64,000 nucleotides of DNA from JAMXLO01 sp963749575 (GTDB lineage: Bacteria > Pseudomonadota > Alphaproteobacteria > Acetobacterales > Acetobacteraceae): the NCBI GenBank assembly GCA_963749575.1, contig CAVVNM010000014.1, forward strand, positions 1 through 64,000, in the 5' to 3' direction. Of the stretch, positions 36,633 through 45,908 are shown piece after piece (position 1 is the stretch's first letter; every line of letters starts with the position of its first letter). The notes below the pieces were generated by a model. That model saw nothing but the letters and a program-made list of their open reading frames with translations. It was not told where the DNA came from and ran no database searches. The position numbers and the translations under genes were made by a program.

Positions 36633-38670
36633 TCAGATCGCGATATCCAGCCACCCGTGCGGCGTCACCGTCGCCCGATTGCCCGGCCGCAGCAGCACCG
36701 TGGTCATCGCTGACTCGACGATCGCCGGCCCCGCGATCGCCTGCCCCGGCGCCAGTCCGTCGAACTCGAACACCGGCACGGCAGTCCATCCGCGCAGCCA
36801 CACGCGCCGCTCGCCGCGCGGCGCCGCATCGGCCTGCGCCGTCCGCACCGGTTCCTGCGGCACACCCGGCAGCACCCCGATCACCGCGGCGCGCGCGTTC
36901 ACCAGCACCGCGCCCTGCTCGCGCAGCGCATACGTGTACAGCTCCTCGTGGCGGTCGTGGAACCGTTCGACGATCTGCGGCAACGGATCATCGGCATCCC
37001 AGTCGATGCCATCCAGCGGCACGGTGATCTCGAAGATCTGCTCGCCGTAGCGCATCTCCACCGAGCGCTGCACGCGCGCCGGACCATCGAACGACGCGCG
37101 CAATCGCGCCAGACCTTCCTGCTCCATCTCGGCGAACAGCCGCTTGATGCCGGCGCCGTCCAGCCGTGCGGTGTCGCCGATATGCGTGCGCGACACCTCG
37201 AAGCGCAGATCGGTCGCCAGCATGCCCCAGGCCGACAGCACCGCCGCGACGCGCGGCACCACCACGCGTGTCAGGTCGAGCTGACGCGCGACCTCGGTCA
37301 CGTGCAGCCCCGCGGCACCGCCGAACGACAGCAGAGCGAAACGCCGCGGATCGACGCCGCGACGGACCGACACCAGGCGAATACCCTCCGCCATGTTGGT
37401 ATTGACCACGCGATGCACGCCTTCGGCGGCGGCGATGCGCTCCACCTTCAGCGCCGCCGCCAGCCGATCCAGCGCCGCCGCCGCCGCCGCCGCATCGAGC
37501 CGCGCGCTGCCACCGAGGAAATGCGCCGGATCGAGATAGCCGAGTACCAGATTGGCATCGGTAACGGTCGGCTCGGCGCCGCCTCGGCCATAGCACGCCG
37601 GCCCCGGCACCGCGCCGGCGCTCTGCGGGCCGACATGCAGGATGCCGCCGGCATCGACCCGGCCGATCGAACCGCCGCCGGCACCGAGGCTGACGATGTC
37701 CAGGCTGTTCAGCGCGAGCCGATGGCCGCCGATGCCGCGGCCGCTGACCAGTGCCGGCTCGCCGTCGACGATCAGGCAGATATCCGTGCTGGTGCCGCCC
37801 ATGTCGAACGGGATCAGATTGTTGCTGTCAAGTAATCGTGTCGCGTAGCGGCTGCCGGCGACGCCGCCGGCCGGGACCGGACAGCACGCCGCCGGCCGCA
37901 AGGCGTGCGGATTCGGCGATCGGCGCCACCCCGCCATGCGACTGGATGATCAGGATCGGACCTTGGTAGCCGGCCTCGATCAGCCGCTGCTGCAGCCGGC
38001 GCAGATAGCGCGACAGCGCCGGTCCGACATACGCGTTCACCACGGTGGTGGAGACGCGGTCGAATTCCTTGATCTGCGGGAATACGTCGGCGGACAGCGA
38101 TACGTATGCATCCGGCATCGCCTGGTCGAGTGCCGCCGCAGTCTCGCGTTCGTGGCGCGGGTCGCGATAGGCGTGCAGGTAGCACACCGCGACCGCCTCG
38201 ACGCCGGCGCGCTTCAGCGCCTCGATCGAGGTGGCGAGCGAGGTGCGGTCGAGCGGTGTCTCGATCGTGCCATCGGCGCGCATGCGTTCCGTCACGCCGA
38301 GCCGCAACGCACGCGGCACGAGCTGTTCCGGCGGCGGCATGCGGAGGTTGTAGCGGTCGTCCTTCAGGCCCTCGCGCATCTCGATGACGTCGCGATGGCC
38401 TTCGGTGGTGAGCAGGCCGACCTTGGCGCCCTTGTGCTCGAGCAGCGCATTGGTGGCGACCGTGGTGCCGTGCACGATGCGCTCGGTCTGCGCCAGGAGC
38501 TGGGCGGGAGCGAGGTGCAGAAGTTCGGCCAGGCGGTCGAGACCGGCCATCACGCCGATCGACGGGTCCTGCGGTGTGGAGGCGACTTTTGCCAACGTGG
38601 ACTGGCCGGTCTCGTCCACCGCGACCAGGTCGGTGAAGGTGCCGCCGACATCGATGCCGATCTTCAGCAT
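36633..38670 (-). CDS. hyuA: Hydantoinase/oxoprolinase subunit A (frameshift)
   Basis: The ATP-dependent A subunit of the HyuA/5-oxoprolinase/acetone carboxylase family, which opens cyclic imides or lactams with ATP. The ASKHA nucleotide-binding motifs are visible: GIDVGGTFTDLVAVDE at the start, IVHGTTVATNALLEHKGA, and FDMGGTSTDICLI. One extra G in the GGG run at 37873-37875 breaks the frame between VLSGP and GGVAGSRYA; corrected, the protein has about 678 residues. ATG 38670 opens the ASKHA fold. HyuB lies directly upstream in the same transcription unit, separated by a 95-base palindrome. Confidence 0.9.
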
Positions 38671-38677
38671 GGCGATT

Positions 38678-38772
38678 CTCCCCCTCCCCTTGCGGGAGGG
38701 GGTTGGGGGGAGGGGGCCGAGCACCGCTGAACGGCCCCCTCCCCCAACCCCCTCCCGCAAGGGGAGGGGGAG
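38678..38772. repeat. Dispersed G/C-rich palindrome, copy 1
   Basis: Arms 38678-38718 and 38733-38772 pair almost perfectly (one bulged base) around a 14-base loop. Each arm combines ctccccctccccttgcggga with a ggggttggggggaggggg tract. It fills the hyuB-hyuA spacer, seven bases before the hyuA start codon on the transcribed strand. Near-identical copies lie at 53037-53132 and 61641-61737. The transcript would form a very stable hairpin, and the DNA has G-tracts on both strands. Confidence 0.9.
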
Positions 38773-38809
38773 CACTGGGCGTGCACCTGTGTCCATATCA
38801 CCGCACATC

Positions 38810-40455
38810 TCACACGAACCCATTGATCTCGTCGCTGCTCCGTGCCGCCGGGTCGCGCTTCGCCGGATCGCCCCAACCGCCGCCGCCGCCGGACTCGATC
38901 TTGAACACATCGCCCGGCCGGACCTCGATCCCCACTTCCTTGGTCTTCAGCGCCCGCTGCTGCCGCCCCTCCGAGTGCAGCACATAGCGATGCGGCAGCC
39001 CGTCGTTGCCCCCGAGCATGCCGCACGCGCCGTACTTCACCCCGTCGCCGGCGGTGTTGCCCTTCGCCGGCTCGTCGATCTCGGCCACCATCTCCAGCAC
39101 GCAGCCGGGCCCGCCGCGGTACTGCCCATCGCCCCCGGATCCCGGGCGGAACTCGTGGGTGCGGAAGAACAGCGGAAACCGCACCTCGGTCACCTCCAGG
39201 CTGCCGAACTTGATGCCGCCGGCCGCCTGCCACTCGCCGCCCGCCGGCCAGCCATCGCCCACCGGCGACGCACCGCCGCCGGGCCGCGCCTGGAACATGT
39301 GCCAGATGAACGGCTTCTGGGTGCGCGGATCGCGGCCCTGGATGGCGATGCGGAACCGCCGCCCCCAGCCCGCCATCGCGCGATCCGGACAGGCCGGCGC
39401 CAGCGCCTTGATGATCGCCTCGATGAATCTCCTGCGAGCAGTGGTTGGTGCACAGCGTCACCGGCGCGCCCTCGTTCGCCCACACCACCGTGCCCGGCTT
39501 CGCGATCACCTCCAGCGGGCGGAACGCGCCGTCGTTCTTCGGCGTGTGCGGATCGATCAGATAGGCCAGCGCCACCACCACCGCCGACCGCATGTTCGGA
39601 TACGACGAGTTGACGAACCCCACCACCTGCTCATGCGAATCCGACAGATCGACGATCAGGTCGCTGCCCGCGCTTGGTCACCGTCGCGCGGATGTGGATG
39701 TCGCTGTAGCGATGGCCGTCGTCGTCGAGGAACGCCTCGCCGTGATACACGCCGTCCTGCCACGTCGCGATCACCGCGCGCGCCTGGCGTTCCGCGCCAT
39801 CCAGCACCGCCTCGATCGCCGCGTGCGTGATGTCCCAGCCGAACTCGCCCGCCAGCGCCAGCATGCGCCGCTGGCCGACATGCGCCGAGCCGATCATCGC
39901 CGCGAGGTCGCCGCGGAAATCGTGCGGGTGGCGCACATTGGTCACCAGCATCTCCAGCACGTCGCGCCGCACCACGCCGCGGTCGTACAGCCGCAGCGGC
40001 GTGACCCGGATGCCCTCCTGCCAGATCTCGGTCGCCGCGGCGTTGTAGGCGCCATGGGTGGAGCCGCCGATGTCGCTCTGATGCGCGCGGTTGATCGACC
40101 AGAACACCGGGCGATCGCCCTCGAACACCGGCACGAATGCGGTGAGGTCCGGGAGGTGGTTGCCGCCGTGATACGGATCGTTGAGCAGGAACACGTCGCC
40201 CGGATGGATGTCGCCCTGGAAGAACTCGGTGACCGCCTTCGCCGCCCAGGGCAGCGCGCCGACATGGATCGGCACATGCTCGGCCTGCGCGATCAGCCGT
40301 CCGCTCAGGTCGCAGATCGCGGTGGAGAAATCGCGGCTGGAATTGAGGATCTGGGAATACGACGTGCGCAGCATCGCCTCGCCCATCTCCTCGACGATGG
40401 CGTGCAGCCGGTGCTGCACGACCGAGACGGTCACCGGATCGACGGTGTCAGCCAC
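38810..40455 (-). CDS. hyuB: Hydantoinase/oxoprolinase subunit B (two frameshifts)
   Basis: The B subunit partner of HyuA. Start GTG 40455 is supported by GGAGG six bases upstream. The first part shows VVQHRLHAIVEEMGEAMLRTSYS, IHVGALPWAAKAV and VFLLNDPYHGGNHLPD, all typical. Extra single bases near 39663 and 39427 shift the frame twice. The last part carries LGGNDGLPHRYVL and a glycine-rich GGGGGWGDP motif before the end INGFV. The corrected length of about 547 residues is standard. It lies between the two 2-hydroxyacid dehydrogenases and hyuA on the same strand. Confidence 0.88.
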
Positions 40456-40509
40456 GCTTTGCCTCCATGCATTGCCGCGGATACCATACGCAACAGGAGC
40501 ACAGAGTCG

Positions 40510-40677
40510 ATGATGCGCAGAGGCAAGGAAGCCGCCGACCCCCGCCGGCCGGAACCACCATGGCTGGCGGGCGCCGCGATCGGGATCGCGATCGTCACGC
40601 TGGCGACCAGCGCGATGCTGCTGGGCGCCGGGCTGGCGATCGCTCAGGCACCCATCAGCCGATTGCCCTCGCGATAG
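40510..40677 (+). CDS. Possible small single-helix membrane protein
   Basis: ATG 40510, with AGGAG about 12 bases before it, opens a 55-residue frame: a basic N-terminus (MMRRGKEAADPRR), then a strong hydrophobic helix (AIGIAIVTLATSAMLLGAG core), then a short tail. It lies in the otherwise empty spacer between hyuB and the dehydrogenase gene, on the opposite strand, and overlaps the dehydrogenase 3' end by 34 bases. Nothing recognisable; it could be a chance ORF. Confidence 0.35.
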   Translation: MMRRGKEAADPRRPEPPWLAGAAIGIAIVTLATSAMLLGAGLAIAQAPISRLPSR

Positions 40678-41827
40678 CCCCAGAAGATGTCGCTGCTGAC
40701 CTCGTCCACGCGTGCGGCAGCCGGTATAGGCCATCGTCTTGTCGGCCTCGTTCTTCAGGATGTTGATCGCCTTCAGCGCGCCGGCCTCGCCGCCGACCGC
40801 GGTGCCGTACAGCGTCGCGCGCCCGGTCAACACCGCCTTCGCCCCCAGCGCCAGCGCCTTCACGATGTCGGAGCCACGCCGCACGCCGGAATCCAGGATC
40901 AGCGTCATGCTTGTCGCCCACCGCCTCGGCGATCTCCGGCAGCACGTCGAGCGTCGCCGCCGCGCTGTCCATATTCCGCCCGCCATGGTTCGACACCACG
41001 ATGCCGTCAACGCCGTAGCTCAGCGCCTTGATCGCATCGTCCGGGCGGTTGACACCCTTCAGCATCAGCACGCCCGGCCAGATGTCGCGGAACTTCGCGA
41101 TATCCTCCCACGCCAGTGAATCCGCCCGCATCGCGTCGCGCGAGCCGACGCCGCTTAAGATCGATTTCTGGTATTCCTCCGGATAGTTCTCGTGGCGCGG
41201 GAACCGGCCGGACGTGAAGTATTTCATCAGCACGCCGGTGGTCCAGGCGGGATGGCGCATCATGTCGACGGTAAACCGCATGGTCGGATTGAACGGCAGG
41301 CCGAAGCCGTTGTGGCTGTTGTATTCGCGGTTCGCCGAGACCGGGGAATCCACCGTGACGATCAGCGCCTCGAAGCCGCTGCGATGGGCGCGTTCGATCA
41401 ACTGGTGCGACAGGTCGCGGCGCTTCCAGACATAGAGCTGGAACCACAGCCGGCCACCGACGGCGGCGATCTTCTCCATCGGCGTCATCGACGCGGTGGA
41501 CAGCGTCAGCGGGATCTGCGCCTTCGCCGCGGCGCGCGCGAGTTCCAGTTCGCCTTCGTGCCAGCACAGGCCGGCCGCACCGGTGGGCGCGATCGCCATC
41601 GGCAGGCCCGCCGGCTTGCCGAACAGCGTGGTGGCGACACTGCGGCCGGACACATCGACCAGGGCACGATGGCGCAGCTTGATGCGCTCGAATGCCGAGC
41701 GGTTGTTGGCGACCGCGATGTGGTCCTCGGTGGCGCGGTCGACGAACTCGAACACGCCCTTCGGCAGCCGGCGCTGCGCCGCCGCGCGCAGGTCCCAGAC
41801 ATTCAGGCAGCGATCCAGACTGGCCAT
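40644..41827 (-). CDS. FMN-dependent alpha-hydroxy acid dehydrogenase, copy 1 (two frameshifts)
   Basis: A TIM-barrel flavoenzyme of the L-lactate/mandelate dehydrogenase and glycolate oxidase family, oxidising an L-2-hydroxyacid to the 2-oxoacid. FMN and substrate motifs: AIAPTGAAGLCWHEGE, QLYVWKRRD, and the active-site SNHGGRNMDS with its catalytic histidine. Extra single bases near 40913 and 40735 break the C-terminal part (DSGVRRGSDIVKALALGA is in another frame) before the end at 40644. The corrected length of 393 residues fits the family. It is a paralogue of the next gene upstream. Confidence 0.9.
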
Positions 41828-41837
41828 TTCTGGTAAA

Positions 41838-41876
41838 CTCCCCCTCCAACCAACCCCCCCGCAAGTGGAGGGGGAG
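41838..41876. repeat. Degenerate copy of the G/C-rich palindrome
   Basis: The spacer between the two dehydrogenase genes retains only the outer ends of the palindrome: ctccccctcc, then a shortened aaccaaccccccc centre, then gcaagtggagggggag. The inner G-tract arm is deleted, so it forms only a short hairpin. Together with three full copies it shows that the element can decay in place. Confidence 0.7.
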
Positions 41877-41882
41877 TCTCCA

Positions 41883-43100
41883 TCAGAATGCCGCCTCGTC
41901 CATCACCCGCTCATACAGCCGGTTGCCCTGGCGGCCGCCGAAGAAGATGTCGGTGGTCACCTCCTCGACCGAGCGGCACCCGGTATAGGCCATCGTCTTG
42001 TCCAGCTCGTTGCGGATGAGGTTGATCGCCTTGAACGCGCCGGCCTCACCGCCGACCGCGGTGCCGTACAGCGTCGCGCGCCCGGTCAGCACCGCCTTCG
42101 CCCCCAGCGCCAGCGCCTTGGCGATATCGGACCCGCGCCGCACGCCGGAGTCCAGAATCACCGTCAACCGTTCGCCCACCGCCTCGGCGATCTCCGGCAG
42201 CACGTCGATCGACGCCACCACGCTGTCCATGTTCCGTCCGCCGTGGTTCGACACCACGATGCCATCGACGCCGTATTCGATCGCCTTCAGCGCGTCGTCC
42301 GGCCGGTTGATGCCCTTGATCATCAGGATGCCAGGCCACTTGTCGCGGAAGATCTTGATGTCGTCCCAATCGAGCGAATCCTGCCGCGTCAGCTCATGCG
42401 TGTTGGGGTCGCTGCGCGACAGCCGCTTGTACTCGTCCGGGTAGTTCTCGTTGCGTGGCATGCCGATGGTGGTGAGGTACTTCATCAGCACATTGGTGAA
42501 CCAGACCGGATGCCGCATGATGTCGAGCGTAAAGGTCAAGTTCGGCGTGAACGGCAGCAGGAAGCCGTTGTGGGTGTTGTACTCGCGGTTCGGCGGCACG
42601 ATGGTATCGACGGTAACGATCAGCGCCTCGAACCCGGCGCGCTGCGCGCGCTCGATGAGCTGGTACGACATCTCGCGCTTGTTCCACACATAGAGCTGGA
42701 ACCACAGCCGCCCGCCCACGCCAGGTCCCGCCTCCTGGGCGATCTTCTCCATCGAGGTCATCGCGCCGGTCGCCAGCGTGAACGGGATCTTCGCCTTCGC
42801 CGCCGCCTTCGCCAGTTCCAGTTCGCCCTCGTGCCAGCACAGGCCGGCAGCACCGGTGGGCGCGATCGCCATCGGCAGCGACACCGGCTTGCCGAACAGC
42901 GTGGTAGCCATCGAGCGGCCGGATACATCGACCAGCGCACGATGCCGCAGCTTGATACGCTCGAACGCATTGCGGTTGTTGGCGACCGCGATGCCGTCCT
43001 CGCTGCCGCGATCGACGAATTCGAACACCGCCCTCGGCAGGCGACGTTTCGCGGCGGCACGCAGGTCATAGACGTTTAAGCAACGATCGAGCGCGGACAT
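41883..43100 (-). CDS. FMN-dependent alpha-hydroxy acid dehydrogenase, copy 2
   Basis: An intact 405-residue paralogue of the downstream dehydrogenase with the same start (MSALDRCLNVYDLRAAAKRR) and motifs: FGKPVSLPMAIAPTGAAG, the SNHGGRNMDS active site, DSGVRRGSDIAKALALGA and GRATLYGTAVGG. It is the first gene of a minus-strand cluster (two dehydrogenases, hyuBA, two binding proteins), which suggests uptake and degradation of a cyclic amide or hydroxyacid. Substrate not determinable; membrane-associated lactate or mandelate dehydrogenases are the nearest characterised types. Confidence 0.92.
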   Translation of the reverse strand: MSALDRCLNVYDLRAAAKRRLPRAVFEFVDRGSEDGIAVANNRNAFERIKLRHRALVDVSGRSMATTLFGKPVSLPMAIAPTGAAGLCWHEGELELAKAAAKAKIPFTLATGAMTSMEKIAQEAGPGVGGRLWFQLYVWNKREMSYQLIERAQRAGFEALIVTVDTIVPPNREYNTHNGFLLPFTPNLTFTLDIMRHPVWFTNVLMKYLTTIGMPRNENYPDEYKRLSRSDPNTHELTRQDSLDWDDIKIFRDKWPGILMIKGINRPDDALKAIEYGVDGIVVSNHGGRNMDSVVASIDVLPEIAEAVGERLTVILDSGVRRGSDIAKALALGAKAVLTGRATLYGTAVGGEAGAFKAINLIRNELDKTMAYTGCRSVEEVTTDIFFGGRQGNRLYERVMDEAAF

Positions 43101-43380
43101 GGACTTCTCCCCAGATCACCGGATGATGAAGCCCATCAATCGGTTGTCAAGCGACCGACCGCACGTGTCAGCTTCGTTGCCGACGCGTCCGCGGGCTATG
43201 CATCGTTCTCGGTTGCCTGCACATCGCTTGCGCATCAGTTGCCCTCGGTGTCCGAAATGATCCGGCAAGGCCCGTTTGCCTTCGTTGACCGATGATCGAT
43301 ATGACACTAAGTCGATGTCGGCCTTGCGCCGGTCTGCGAACGCCCATCGGGCTGCCGGCCAAACGGGGGGAGCGCACTAC

Positions 43381-43839
43381 GTGACCAACCAACGATTTCA
43401 TCTCCGCAGTTCCGCTTGTGTCACCCTGCTGCTGGTCGGGCTTGCCGCCGGCGGGACCGCGGTAACCATCTCCGCGCCGGCCAGGGCAGACGACGCGGCC
43501 GTCGAAGTCCCACCGGCCAAGCCAGGTGAGACGCTCGCCGATGTCCTGCTTCCCGGCGGCAAGCCGGTCGGACTGACATCCAAGATGGTGCGCGAGCTGC
43601 CAGGCGGCGAACAGGCGGCGAATGCGCTGTTCAAACGGCTGACCGTCGGTGCGGCCACTGTTACGCCGTCGAAGTTCCCGGGCATCGTCCGCAAGCGGTC
43701 GGATGGTGCAACGATAACCTATCTGCTGCCGGTCAAGGGCGGCATACCGCCGACGATCCTGGTGCAAGCCCCAAACATGCCGATCCGCCAACTGCAATTC
43801 CCGCCCAACCCCGGCAGGGACGGCGGCGGCGAGGGTTAG
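43381..43839 (+). CDS. Secreted protein of unknown function
   Basis: GTG 43381 opens a 152-residue protein with a clear signal peptide (hydrophobic core VTLLLVGLAAGGTAV, cleavage ISAPARA-D). The mature part has no recognised domain; it ends in a proline/glycine-rich tail (PPNPGRDGGGEG). Earlier in-frame ATGs exist but would place the signal peptide internally. It is divergent from the dehydrogenase cluster across a 280-base gene-free spacer (43101-43380) and convergent with the cyclase gene. Confidence 0.65.
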   Translation: MTNQRFHLRSSACVTLLLVGLAAGGTAVTISAPARADDAAVEVPPAKPGETLADVLLPGGKPVGLTSKMVRELPGGEQAANALFKRLTVGAATVTPSKFPGIVRKRSDGATITYLLPVKGGIPPTILVQAPNMPIRQLQFPPNPGRDGGGEG

Positions 43840-43852
43840 GCGGCGCCAACGA

Positions 43853-45677
43853 TCAGGCGAATCCGGCGCGGCGGCATCCGTCCAGCAGGTGGTCCGCCGC
43901 CTCCGGCACAAAGAGGCGACGCCACATCGCCTCCGGTTCCGGCGAAGTCGCCATCGATCTTGTCGCAACAGCGGCAGCAACGGCTGTGCCTGCGGCAGCC
44001 AGGCCAAGCTGACCCAACGCCGCGACCATATAGCGCACGGCTAGCGGGTAGCCTGGGTTGGCCAGCAAGGCCTGCTCGCACGCCGCGAGGCAATCCTTGT
44101 AACGGCCGGCACAGATAGTGGCTCGCGGCAAGATAGGGCAGCCACATGAAACGCCGCGGGTCATGCGGATTGAGGCGCAATGCCAGTTCGACTTCCGCCA
44201 GCCCCTCATCCGGGCGGTTGAGGTAGTTGAACACCTGGCCGAGATTGGCGTGCGCGAAGGCGTGGCTGGGATTGAGCCGGATCGCTTCCCGCAGTTCGGC
44301 GATCGCCTCCGGCATCCGCCGTTCGTTCATGCACGCCACGCCCAGCGCAAAGTGCGCATGCGGATCGCGCGGATCGTCGGCAACGGCGCGGCGCGCCAGG
44401 GTCAGCGATTCGGTGAACACCGCCCGGACATCCGGCACCCAGCGGCTGATCGCCGCGAAGTTGCGACACAGGCTGAGCGCGGCAGTCGCGCGCGCATAGC
44501 CCGGGTCGAGCTCCAGCGCCTGTCGAAACAGCGCCTCGGCGGCTTCCAGATCCTCGCGCGTGTTGCGATAGCGATGCCACATGCCGCGTTCATACAGATC
44601 GTATGCGCCGGCCTGGGTCGGCGGCCGCAGCACCGCGCGCTCGCGCTCCAGCTTCAGAACTTCCGGCGCCAGCACGCCGGCGATCGCACGTATCAGCTCG
44701 TCCTGCAACGCGAACGGATCCGCCGATGCGTACTCGTAGTGCTCGCTCAGCAGGTTCTCCGCGGTCTCGACATCGACCAGGCCCAGGTTCACGCGCACCC
44801 GCTCGCCCTGCCGCTGCACACTGCCGTTCACGATGTACCGCGCGCCGAGATCGCGGCCGATCACCCGCACGTCGCCACCGCGTCCGCGATGGGCAAACAC
44901 CGAATCGCGGGCGATCACCGGGAAGCTGCGCCAGCGTGACAGCGCGTTGATCAGTTCCTCGGTCAGTCCGTCGGTGAACGGTTCGTCGCTCGCACCATAG
45001 CTGCGGAACGGCAGCACCGCGATCGCCGGTTGCCTGCTGAACTCCGTCGCCGCCGCAGCCTGCTCGCTCTTCGCCGGCGCCGCCGGCATGGCGGTGCCCG
45101 ACCAGCAGGCTGACGCAGGGATGGCATAGACCAACACGGGGTCGCGAATGTTCTTGAGCCGCCGCTCACCTACCGGCTCGTACTGAGCCCCAACGATTCG
45201 TTGCACCTGGTCGTACACCACGCCCGACAGGCTGATGCCGCCGGGTTCGGCAAGCGCCTCCAGGCGCGCGGCAACGTTGACCGTGGTGCCGCCGGTGCGG
45301 TCGCCCTGCACCACGATCTCGCCCGAGTTGATCCCGATCCGGAACAGTATCCAGTCGTCAGGCGCGACCCCGATGTTGCGCCGCCCGGTATCGCCCTGAA
45401 TGCGCAGTGCGCATTTCAACGCCTCGACCGCGCTGGGAAACTCGGCCATCACGCCATCGCCCGCGAATGTGAACACCCGCCCGTGCGACCGCTTGATTTC
45501 GCGGAACATCCGGTCCACTTCGGCGCCCACTCGCCGATGCGTCGCCTCCTCGGCGCGCCCCATCAGTGCGCTGTAGCCAAGAATATCGGCGCCGAAGATC
45601 GCGGCGAGCCGCCGTTCCAATTTTTGTTTGCTGCCGGCGCGCACACCTGCCGGAGCTTTGTGGTCTCCCGGATCCAT
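43853..45677 (-). CDS. Class III adenylate/guanylate cyclase with TolB-like and TPR domains (frameshift)
   Basis: A soluble signalling protein of about 607 residues. The N-terminal cyclase domain (about 20-195) has LAAIFGADILGYSALM with a metal aspartate, VFTFAGDGVMAEFPS with the second, and FRIGINSGEIVVQGD. A middle FlgO/TolB-N-like domain follows (IAVLPFRSYG, FTDGLTEELINALSR). The C-terminal half holds tetratricopeptide repeats (ALELDPGYARATAALS; LRLNPHDPRRFMWLPYL). One extra base near 44119 shifts the end; the corrected terminus is GCRRAGFA at 43853. Homologues are abundant in rhizobia and acetic acid bacteria; the signal is unknown. Confidence 0.87.
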
Positions 45678-45763
45678 GAACTTCTCGGCGTGGCGCCCGG
45701 ATGGAGTTGGCGAACAGATGGCAGCGCGGGCACCATGTGGACACCAGCATAGGTCATGACTGT

Positions 45764-45799
45764 ACACCCGCGCAACGCTCGACACCCGCGCAACGCTCG
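45764..45799. repeat. Two tandem 18-base repeats
   Basis: The unit acacccgcgcaacgctcg is present twice head to tail (45764-45781 and 45782-45799), identical. It lies in the divergent spacer (45678-45908) between the cyclase and the D-aminoacylase gene, about 110 bases before the latter. A duplicated operator or a slippage product. Confidence 0.8.
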
Positions 45800-45908
45800 A
45801 CCATCCCGAGGGATGGCAATAGGTTGGACACAAATCCACTCCGCCACGGGGGTGACGAATACGATGGATCGGAGCACAATCGCCGATCCGGGAATGGAGC
45901 AAAGTCCG

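Noticed and set aside
38678..38772. Simple rho-independent terminator
   Set aside because: No T-tract follows either arm, the arms are far longer than needed, and it separates genes that look co-transcribed.
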